A stretch of DNA of 5,191 nt, taken from Prevotellaceae bacterium. GTDB taxonomy: Bacteria; Bacteroidota; Bacteroidia; Bacteroidales; UBA932. The notes under the pieces are model-generated. The model saw nothing but the letters and a program-made list of their open reading frames with translations. It did not search any database and had not been told where the DNA came from. Position numbers and translations under genes: made by a program. The stretch covers positions 1 through 5,191 of the forward strand of contig JAITOI010000241.1 in NCBI GenBank assembly GCA_031289995.1. The letters are read 5' to 3'. This document shows positions 1 to 5,183 of this stretch, one piece after another. How positions within the stretch are numbered: the stretch's first letter is position 1; the number at the start of each line of letters is the position of its first letter.

Positions 1-532
1 CGTCGTTGCCGAAGAAGCGCGAGTTGGCCACGAGCGTGTCGTGGGTGAGCGTCTTGACGCGCGTGAGCGAGGTGAGCGACGAGAATGGCTCGTTGAAGGC
101 GATGTGCCCGTCGTTGCCAATGCCGCCGAGGAAGAGGTCGATGCCTCCCGCGTCGGCGATTTTGGCTTCGTAGTCGGCGCACTCGGCGGCGAGGTCGGGC
201 GCGTTGCCGTTGAGGATATTCACGTTGGCGGGCGCGATGTCAACGTGCGAAAACAGGTTGCCCCACATGAACGAGTGGTAGCTTTCGGAGTGCTCGCGCG
301 GTAGGCCAACGTACTCGTCCATGTTGAAGGTGATGACGTTCTTGAACGACACGCTACCTGCGCGGTGCGCGACGATGAGCGCCTTGTAGGTTTCGAGCGG
401 CGTGGAGCCGGTGGGCAAGCCGAGCACGAAGGGCTTGTCGGTTCGCTTGCTGTGCGCGTTGATGCGCGCCACGATTTGCGCTGTTGCGCGTTGCGCCACG
501 AGGGCGGGAGAGGGTTCGATGAAGAGCTGCAT
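1..532 (-). CDS. nagB: Glucosamine-6-phosphate deaminase NagB (partial, C-terminus beyond left edge)
   Basis: Cytosolic enzyme converting glucosamine-6-phosphate to fructose-6-phosphate and ammonia, the last step of GlcNAc/GlcN catabolism before glycolysis. The first 177 codons are present; the family is about 266 residues, so roughly 90 are missing. The visible part aligns without gaps to E. coli NagB as I remember it. The phosphate loop LGLPTGSTP is at residues 37-45, catalytic Asp72 lies in NMDEYVGL, and [11 protein letters not shown] carries Asp141, His143 and Glu148. Arg172 (phosphate contact) and the allosteric GlcNAc6P-site residues Ser151, Ser152, Arg158, Lys160 and Thr161 are also there, so an active and possibly allosteric enzyme is expected. 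The ATG at 532-530 gives the family N-terminus and follows eight A's; no Shine-Dalgarno is seen. It is the last visible gene of the minus-strand set, 225 bases after the fusion gene, across a repeat-filled gap. Confidence 0.97.
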   Translation of the reverse strand, partial: MQLFIEPSPALVAQRATAQIVARINAHSKRTDKPFVLGLPTGSTPLETYKALIVAHRAGSVSFKNVITFNMDEYVGLPREHSESYHSFMWGNLFSHVDIAPANVNILNGNAPDLAAECADYEAKIADAGGIDLFLGGIGNDGHIAFNEPFSSLTSLTRVKTLTHDTLVANSRFFGND

Positions 533-540
533 TTTTTTTA

Positions 541-658
541 GATTTGAAAATTTGAAATTTAAAATTTGAAGATTGCTGGGTGTCGCAGAATTGAAGTTAG
601 ATTTGAAGATTTGAAGATTTGAAAATTTGAAGATTGCTGGTTGTCGCAGATTTGAAGA
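541..658. repeat. AT-rich 8-bp iterated repeat (ATTTGAAR) before nagB
   Basis: TTTGAA begins at 543, 551, 565, 602, 610, 618, 626 and 651 on the plus strand, mostly 8 bases apart, giving degenerate tandem units ATTTGAAG/ATTTGAAA. Inside is a 29-base direct repeat with one mismatch (561-589 and 622-650) that starts AAAATTTGAAGATTGCTGG and ends TGTCGCAGA. In the transcript (minus strand) this reads as CTTCAAAT units ending just upstream of the nagB start, an AT-rich leader with little G. No hairpin plus T-run terminator and no TAnnTTTG promoter was found here. Confidence 0.9.
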
Positions 659-764
659 TGGCGTCTTGTCGCATATCGCACATCACACATCGCACATCAC
701 AGATGGCGTCTTGTCGCACGTCGCATCGTCGCACATCGCATGTCGCATCGTCGCACATCACAGA
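656..764. repeat. TCGCA-unit array with tandem duplication, overlapping the fusion gene's stop codon
   Basis: TCGCA recurs at 669, 676, 690, 714, 721, 729, 736, 743 and 751 (plus strand), mostly 7 or 8 bases apart. A larger module is duplicated in tandem: AGATGGCGTCTTGTCGCA is at 656-673 and 701-718 (18/18), and TCGCACATCACAGA closes each copy at 690-703 and 751-764 (14/14). The second closing copy contains the stop codon (758-760) and the last codons of the upstream gene. The same TCGCA unit recurs at 2777-2803 and 5035-5068. Confidence 0.9.
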
Positions 765-2686
765 ATTTGCACGAAGACTTCGATGGCTTGATACTCGGCC
801 ATGCCGAGTTCGTCGTAGAGCTTGGCGGTATGCTGGGTGCGGTCTTCGGCGCGTTGCCAAAACTCGCGCGAGTCGCTGCCGGGGAAGGGCACGATGTCTT
901 TTTGCGACAGGTGGCGGTAGATGGCGTGTCGCTTTTTGACCACCTCTTCGGGGCTAAGCGGCACGGCCATATCCACCGCGCCCAAGTCCCACTCCTGCCA
1001 CGCGCCGCGGTAGAGCCACATGTGCACGCGCTGCGCCCACTCCTGCGTTTGGCGCACCACCTGCATGGCTTCGAGCACCGCCTCGATGCACACGCGGTGC
1101 GTGCCGTGCGGGTCGGAGAGGTCGCCTGCGGCGTAGATTTGGTGGGGCTGCACGTCGTTGAGCAGGTTGACCACGATGTCGATGTCGGCCTGCGTGAGCA
1201 TGCCTTTTTGGATGCCTCCAGTTTCGTAGAAGGGGAGGTTGAGGAAGTGCACGCGGGAGTCGTTCATGCCAAACGAGCGCACGGCTGCCCGCGCCTCCGA
1301 GCGGCGAATGGCGGCCTTCATTTCGCGCAGCTCGATGGGGTCGGGTTCGCCCGAAATTTTGTTGGCCACCATGCTGCGGATGGCGCCGTACTTGTCGCCA
1401 ATGTTGAGCTCGCGAACGGCGTCCATCAGCTGCACCACCACGTCGTCGTGCACCGCTACGTTGCCCGATGTTTGGTAGGCCACGTGCACGTCGTGCCCCT
1501 GCAGCACGAGGCGGATGAAGGTGCCACCCATGGAGATGACGTCGTCGTCGGGGTGCGGCGAAAATATCAGCACCCGCTTGGGAAATGGCGTGGATGCTAC
1601 AGGTCGCGTGGTGTCGTCGGCGTTGGGTTTGCCGCCGGGCCATCCGGTGATGGTGTGCTGGAGGTCGTTGAAGATGTCGATGTTGATTTTGTCGTACGGT
1701 CCTGCGTACTCGAGCAGCTGGCCCAGCGAGTTCTCGATGTAGTCCTGGTAGGTGAGCTTGAGGATGGGCTTTTTGACCACGCCGCAGAGCCAGACCACAG
1801 CCTTGCGCATGAACTTGCGCGTCCACTCGCAGCGCCCCACCAGCCACGGCGTTTGCTCGCGCGTGAGCTGCTCGGCGGCGTGCCTGTCCACCACGACTTC
1901 GGCGTTGGGATGATTTTGCAGCAGCGAGGCTGGGGTTTGCTCGGTGAGGTTGCCTTCGACCACGTCGCGCACAATGGCCGCCTTGTTTTCGCCCCATGCG
2001 AGCAGCACCATACGCTGCGCCCGCATCACGGTGTTCATGCCCATGGTGATGGCCATGTGCGGCACCTGCAGGTAGTCGTGAAACAGCGGCAGCAGCACCT
2101 TTCGGGTGGAGTGGTTGAGCTGCACTAATCGCGTGCGCGACTTGGCGTACGAGCCTGGCTCGTTGAAGCCGATTTGCCCCTGCTCGCCCATGCCGATTAT
2201 CATCAGGTCGATGCTGAGCAGGTTGCTCTCAAAAGCCTTGCAGTAGTCCGACACCTTGTCGAGCGGCGTGCTGCCGTCGAAGAGGTGAATGTTTTCGGGG
2301 CGGATGTTGACGTGGCTCAAAAAGTCTTCGTGGATGCGGAAGTTGCGGCTCTGCTGCTCGGCAGCTTTGATGGGGTAGAGCTCGTCGAGGCTGTACACGG
2401 CCACGCGGCTGAAGTCGAGCTTGCCCGCCTTGTGCCGCGCCGCCAGCTCGCGGTACAGCCCGATGGGAGTGTTGCCCGTGCTTAGCCCCAGCACGAAGGG
2501 CTTCTCGCTGTTTGCGGCGCAGTGCTGCTGCACCATTTGCGCAATGAGGTTCGACACGTACTGCACGCCCTCGTACTCGCTTTCGTAGATGCCCGTTGGG
2601 ATTTTTTCGAACCGCTGCAGCACGTCGCTCGGAATGGTTTCGGCTTTCAGCCCGCCGCTCTGTGGCAGCGTATACTTTGTTTTCAT
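758..2686 (-). CDS. NagB-like / PIG-L (LmbE) deacetylase fusion protein
   Basis: A 642-residue cytosolic protein of the NagB-like plus LmbE architecture known from Bacteroidetes, often annotated glucosamine-6-phosphate deaminase-like; length is normal. Residues about 25-290 are the NagB-type domain: sugar-phosphate loop LGLSTGNTP (67-75), SLDELYP with Asp101 (equivalent to catalytic Asp72), FNEP with Glu176 (Glu148) and GENKA with Lys235 (Lys208). The usual GNDGH is GEQGQ (167-171), so Asp141 and His143 are both Gln, and Arg172 aligns with Pro200. Residues about 370-640 are the PIG-L/LmbE domain with intact zinc motifs HPDDD (378-382) and HGTH (527-530), the fold of GlcNAc-type N-deacetylases. 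A working deacetylase joined to a non-standard isomerase domain is therefore likely; the substrate is unknown. The ATG at 2686 (MKTKYTLP) was chosen because the frame upstream runs only through repeats and antisense argH. The stop lies inside the repeat array. Confidence 0.94.
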   Translation of the reverse strand: MKTKYTLPQSGGLKAETIPSDVLQRFEKIPTGIYESEYEGVQYVSNLIAQMVQQHCAANSEKPFVLGLSTGNTPIGLYRELAARHKAGKLDFSRVAVYSLDELYPIKAAEQQSRNFRIHEDFLSHVNIRPENIHLFDGSTPLDKVSDYCKAFESNLLSIDLMIIGMGEQGQIGFNEPGSYAKSRTRLVQLNHSTRKVLLPLFHDYLQVPHMAITMGMNTVMRAQRMVLLAWGENKAAIVRDVVEGNLTEQTPASLLQNHPNAEVVVDRHAAEQLTREQTPWLVGRCEWTRKFMRKAVVWLCGVVKKPILKLTYQDYIENSLGQLLEYAGPYDKINIDIFNDLQHTITGWPGGKPNADDTTRPVASTPFPKRVLIFSPHPDDDVISMGGTFIRLVLQGHDVHVAYQTSGNVAVHDDVVVQLMDAVRELNIGDKYGAIRSMVANKISGEPDPIELREMKAAIRRSEARAAVRSFGMNDSRVHFLNLPFYETGGIQKGMLTQADIDIVVNLLNDVQPHQIYAAGDLSDPHGTHRVCIEAVLEAMQVVRQTQEWAQRVHMWLYRGAWQEWDLGAVDMAVPLSPEEVVKKRHAIYRHLSQKDIVPFPGSDSREFWQRAEDRTQHTAKLYDELGMAEYQAIEVFVQIL

Positions 2687-2803
2687 TTGAAAATTTGAAG
2701 GTTTGAAGATTTGAAAAATTTGAAGATTTGTCCACGAATTACACGAAGCGATGAAGAGTTGAAGATTGCTGCTGCGTCGCATATCGCATAGTCGCATATC
2801 GCA
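2686..2803. repeat. Composite repeat filling the gap between argH and the fusion gene
   Basis: TTTGAA units begin at 2686, 2694, 2702, 2710 and 2719 (8, 8, 8, 9 spacing), the first overlapping the start codon of the fusion gene. Next come CCACGAATTACACGAAG (2732-2748), with two CACGAA words 9 bases apart, then TTGAAGATTGCTG (2759-2771), the linker also seen twice at 561-650. TCGCA units follow at 2777, 2784, 2792 and 2799 (7, 8, 7 spacing) and end two bases short of the argH stop. Module order and orientation match 541-764. No consensus promoter (CAAAnnTA on the plus strand) and no terminator was found. Confidence 0.9.
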
Positions 2804-2805
2804 CG

Positions 2806-4104
2806 TCAAGGATTTAAAATTTCGTTTGTGACCCGTTCCATTTTTTCTGCGATTTGCGCGGTGCAAAGGTTTCCGATGCTGCCCTCGTGGGTGTGGCGCA
2901 CGGTTTTTATGGGGTCGTAGATGCCCTGCTGCACCTGCTCTCCAACCCTGCGGTAGGCCTCGCGGAAGGGCACGCCCGATAGCACCATGCGGTTCACGTC
3001 CTCGACGGTGAACAGGTAGTCGTACTTCGGGTCGTCCAAAATATTTTCGCGCACGATGATGTGCTGCAGCATGAAGTCGGCCATGCGCAAGCATTGCAGC
3101 AGCTCGCCGGTGGCGGGAAACATAATTTCCTTGAGCAGCTGCATGTCGCGGTGGTAGCCCAGCGGCAGGTTTGCGCAGAGCAGCGCCAGCTCGTTGGGGA
3201 CGGCTTGCAGGCGGTTGCATCGCCCGCGGATGAGCTCGAATACGTCGGGATTTTTTTTGTGCGGCATGATGCTCGAGCCGGTGGTGAGCTCGTCGGGAAA
3301 GCTGATGAAGCCGAAGTTTTGGCTCATAAACAGGCACACGTCCATCGCCATCCGTCCCAGCGTGGAGGCAATGCTGGCAAGGGCTGCAGCGAGGGTGCGC
3401 TCGGTTTTGCCGCGGCTCATTTGCGCCGCAATCACGTTGTAGTGCATGTCGGCAAAGCCCAGCAGCTGGGTGGTCATGGCGCGGTCGAGGGGGAAAGAGC
3501 TGCCGTAGCCGGCTGCCGAGCCGAGGGGGTTTTGGTTGGCCACGCGGTAGGCTGCGGCGAGCAGCTGCATGTCGTCCACGAGGCTTTCGGCGTAGGCGCC
3601 AAACCACAATCCGAAGGACGATGGCATGGCAATTTGCAGGTGGGTGTAGCCGGGCATCAGCGCCGCTTTGTGCTCTTCGCTCAGGGCGAGCAGCGTGTCG
3701 AACAGCGCCTGCACGTGGCTCGCGAGGCCTTGTATTTCCTCGCGAAAGTAGAGCTTGAGGTCGACCAGCACCTGGTCGTTGCGCGAGCGTCCGGCGTGAA
3801 TTTTTTTTCCCACTTCGCCCAGCCGTTGTGTGAGCAGCAGCTCCACCTGCGAGTGCACGTCCTCCACGTCAGGCTCAATGGCGAAGCGGCCTGCCGCCAC
3901 CTCGTCGGCCACCTGCTGCAGGCCTTGCAGCAGGGTTTGCAGCTCGTCGTCGCTGAGCAGGCCGATGCTCTGCAGCATTCGGATGTGCGCCATGCTGCCC
4001 GCCACGTCGTGCTTGGCCAGCGCGAGGTCGAGCTCGCGGTCGCGCCCCACGGTGAACTGCTCTACCATTTTGTTGGGTTCAAAACCTTTGTTCCAGAGCT
4101 TCAT
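2806..4104 (-). CDS. argH: Argininosuccinate lyase
   Basis: Cytosolic homotetrameric enzyme of the aspartase/fumarase superfamily that splits argininosuccinate into arginine and fumarate, the last step of arginine synthesis. The 432-residue product is complete and about 15 residues shorter than the Bacteroides protein as I remember it, the difference being at the C-terminus. Signatures are intact: FTVGRDRELD (17-26), EDVHSQVE (81-88), HAGRSRNDQ (103-111), MPGYTHLQ (150-157, with conserved His155) and the superfamily signature GSSIMPHKKNP (276-286), whose serine loop holds the catalytic base. NPLGSAAGYGSSFPLDR (192-208) and HTHEGSIGNLC (404-414) are also well conserved. The ATG at 4104 gives the family N-terminus. 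It follows the corrinoid gene by 12 bases, so the two are probably cotranscribed; the leader GCGTAGCAAAAA has no Shine-Dalgarno. No other arginine gene is in view. Two runs of eight A's fall inside conserved motifs, with the frame kept. Confidence 0.97.
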   Translation of the reverse strand: MKLWNKGFEPNKMVEQFTVGRDRELDLALAKHDVAGSMAHIRMLQSIGLLSDDELQTLLQGLQQVADEVAAGRFAIEPDVEDVHSQVELLLTQRLGEVGKKIHAGRSRNDQVLVDLKLYFREEIQGLASHVQALFDTLLALSEEHKAALMPGYTHLQIAMPSSFGLWFGAYAESLVDDMQLLAAAYRVANQNPLGSAAGYGSSFPLDRAMTTQLLGFADMHYNVIAAQMSRGKTERTLAAALASIASTLGRMAMDVCLFMSQNFGFISFPDELTTGSSIMPHKKNPDVFELIRGRCNRLQAVPNELALLCANLPLGYHRDMQLLKEIMFPATGELLQCLRMADFMLQHIIVRENILDDPKYDYLFTVEDVNRMVLSGVPFREAYRRVGEQVQQGIYDPIKTVRHTHEGSIGNLCTAQIAEKMERVTNEILNP

Positions 4105-4116
4105 TTTTTGCTACGC

Positions 4117-4746
4117 TTATGCTACCAATTTTTTAGCCATTCCGGCGGCGGAATTAGCGTTGTCGCCGTAGCCGTCGGCGCCGATTTCGTCGGCATACGA
4201 CTGGCTCACGGGAGCGCCTCCCACAAGGATTTTCACCTTGTCGCGCAGGCCTGCTTCCTTCACCGTTTCGATGACAGATTTCATGCTGCTCATGGTGGTG
4301 GTGAGCAGCGCCGACATGCAGAGGATGTCGGGCTGATGCTCGCGAATGGCGGCCACAAATTTGTCGGTGGACACGTCGATGCCGAGGTCAATAATTTCGA
4401 AGCCGCTACCTTCGAGCATCGACGACACGAGGTTTTTGCCAATGTCGTGCAGGTCGCCCTTCACGGTGCCAATAACGACCTTGCCTCGCAGGGCAGTGGC
4501 GGTGCCGGCGAGCAGCGGCTTCACCAGCTCCAGGGCGCCCTTCATGGCGCGTCCCGCCAGCAGCAGCTCGGGCACAAAAGCTTTGCCCTGCTCGAACCGC
4601 AGGCCTACGTCCTCCATGGCGCCCATCATGCTGTCCATGATTTCGGCCACGCCCACCGAAGCTTCGATGGCCGCCTTGACCGCCGCCACCGCTTCGGGCA
4701 GCTTGCCCTTGGCAATGGCCTCTTTGATTGCCGTTGTGCTTTCCAT
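4117..4746 (-). CDS. Corrinoid (B12-binding) protein, methyltransferase-cognate type
   Basis: A 209-residue cytosolic protein with the two-part layout of methylamine/methanol corrinoid proteins and the methionine synthase cobalamin module. Residues about 3-85 are the helical cap, including FVPELLLAGRAMKGAL (57-72). Residues about 88-209 are the Rossmann-like B12 domain: GTVKGDLHDIGKN (93-105), where His100 in DxHxxG should be the lower axial cobalt ligand, SALLTTTM (145-152), and LVGGAPV (174-180) for the nucleotide tail. Such proteins carry a methyl group on cobalt between a substrate methyltransferase and an acceptor methyltransferase, but the methyl donor cannot be read from this gene. No methyltransferase or reactivating ATPase is in the window; partners may lie beyond the right edge or elsewhere. 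It is first in the cluster, 12 bases ahead of argH, with a good Bacteroidetes promoter upstream. That promoter implies a leader of about 30 bases, too short for a cobalamin riboswitch. Confidence 0.92.
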   Translation of the reverse strand: MESTTAIKEAIAKGKLPEAVAAVKAAIEASVGVAEIMDSMMGAMEDVGLRFEQGKAFVPELLLAGRAMKGALELVKPLLAGTATALRGKVVIGTVKGDLHDIGKNLVSSMLEGSGFEIIDLGIDVSTDKFVAAIREHQPDILCMSALLTTTMSSMKSVIETVKEAGLRDKVKILVGGAPVSQSYADEIGADGYGDNANSAAGMAKKLVA

Positions 4747-4780
4747 ATCGCTGTGATTTTTGCTTAAAAAACAATGGCGG

Positions 4781-4811
4781 CAAAGGTACTACAAATTTTT
4801 TTTCGGGCAAA
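4781..4811 (-). promoter_or_regulatory. Bacteroidetes-type promoter for the corrinoid gene and argH
   Basis: Read on the minus strand, TTTG (4811-4808) is followed after exactly 19 bases by TACCTTTG (4788-4781). This matches the Bacteroides primary sigma-factor consensus, a -33 TTTG and a -7 TAnnTTTG. Transcription should start near 4770-4776, leaving a leader of roughly 25-30 bases, including TTTTTTAAGCAAAAATC, before the ATG at 4746. The call rests on consensus and spacing; the start site itself is inferred. Confidence 0.75.
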
Positions 4812-4816
4812 AGTTT

Positions 4817-4870
4817 TCGGAGCGCAAGTCTGTTTTTGTTTCGTGGGAGGCTTTCGCTCGGAGCGCAAGT
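4817..4870. repeat. 13-base direct repeat upstream of the promoter
   Basis: TCGGAGCGCAAGT occurs at 4817-4829 and again at 4858-4870, 41 bases apart, just upstream of the -33 element. The intervening sequence is T/G-rich and has no open frame resembling a known protein. The pair may be operator half-sites or the remains of an intergenic repeat; nothing here decides between these. Confidence 0.6.
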
Positions 4871-4903
4871 GGCTAAATCTTTTTTTGAGGTGCTATTCCA
4901 AGC

Positions 4904-4966
4904 GTCTTGCCGTGCGCACGGGTGTTGCCTGTGCCCCGAATGAGGTCTCTGCTCCGTGCGCAAGAC
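4904..4966. other. Bulged long hairpin containing a 12-bp perfect palindrome
   Basis: GTCTTG (4904-4909) pairs with CAAGAC (4961-4966), and CGCACGG (4915-4921) pairs with CCGTGCG (4954-4960). This gives a 13-bp stem with a 5-base bulge on one side and a 32-base loop. The left arm also contains the perfect palindrome CCGTGCGCACGG (4910-4921), half of which recurs in the right arm. No T-run follows on either strand, so it does not look like an intrinsic terminator. It could be a protein-binding site, a structured RNA or a decayed repeat. Confidence 0.5.
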
Positions 4967-4998
4967 CGCGACGGGTTGCCTTTCTACCATACTGCCAT

Positions 4999-5085
4999 CC
5001 CTACGGGATTTCCCCGTTATCAGCACTGGCATTGTCGCACATCGCATTGTCGCATATCGCACATCGCATTGAAAATCCCGTAGGG
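4999..5085. repeat. 13-bp inverted repeat bracketing a TCGCA array
   Basis: CCCTACGGGATTT (4999-5011) and its exact reverse complement AAATCCCGTAGGG (5073-5085) flank 61 bases. The left arm overlaps a small palindrome of its own, ATCCC-TAC-GGGAT (4997-5009). Between the arms TCGCA recurs at 5035, 5042, 5050, 5057 and 5064, with spacing 7, 8, 7, 7 as in the two intergenic arrays downstream. No open frame or transposase is associated. The layout resembles a small non-autonomous palindromic element, but no target-site duplication was identified. Confidence 0.7.
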
Positions 5086-5148
5086 TGGGGTGTAAAAAAT
5101 CAAGGTTTCATTTTTGCAAATGTTCGTTCCTTTTTTTCGACTACGTTT

Positions 5149-5160
5149 AGGGCAAGCCCT
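5149..5160 (+). other. Short GC hairpin followed by T-rich sequence (weak terminator-like)
   Basis: AGGGC-AA-GCCCT forms a 4-5 bp stem with a very small loop and is followed on the plus strand by TATTTTTGGTTTTG. This is the shape of a weak intrinsic terminator for plus-strand transcription, but no plus-strand gene is visible and the stem is short. On the minus strand no T-run follows. Confidence 0.25.
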
Positions 5161-5174
5161 TATTTTTGGTTTTG

Positions 5175-5183
5175 TGTGGATAA
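5175..5183 (-). promoter_or_regulatory. Single perfect DnaA-box 9-mer
   Basis: TGTGGATAA on the plus strand is TTATCCACA on the minus strand, the high-affinity DnaA box sequence. It lies in AT-rich DNA at the window edge. No second good match was found in the window; TTATCAGCA at 5016-5024 differs at two positions. One box does not make an origin, and it could be a chance match or a DnaA titration/regulatory site. Confidence 0.3.

Noticed and set aside
541..764. CRISPR array
   Set aside because: Repeats are 7-8 base degenerate units without unique spacers of constant length, and the longer direct repeats occur only twice.
597..860. Minus-strand 87-codon frame with repetitive Cys-Asp-Val/Met-Arg peptides
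   Set aside because: It is a direct translation of the TCGCA and TTTGAA arrays plus an out-of-frame piece of the fusion gene; nothing supports it as a gene.
740..2128. Long plus-strand open frame (462 codons) opposite the fusion gene
   Set aside because: It is antisense to a gene with clear conserved domains. The translation is His/Val-rich and resembles no family I know. It results from codon bias in GC-rich DNA.
2687..3607. Upstream extension of the fusion gene frame by 307 codons
   Set aside because: The extension is translated repeat DNA plus argH read in the wrong frame. The family N-terminus begins at the ATG at 2686.
3061..4767. Plus-strand open frame (568 codons) opposite argH and the corrinoid gene
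   Set aside because: It runs antisense across two unrelated conserved genes and their intergenic gap, and has no recognisable motif.
4728..4943. Plus-strand 71-codon frame over the promoter region
   Set aside because: It overlaps the corrinoid gene start and the promoter, is rich in Phe, Ser and Cys without domain features, and runs through the direct repeats.
5161..5168. Plus-strand -7 element TATTTTTG at the right edge
   Set aside because: It fits TAnnTTTG but has no TTTG at the expected upstream spacing and no visible downstream gene; AT-rich chance match.
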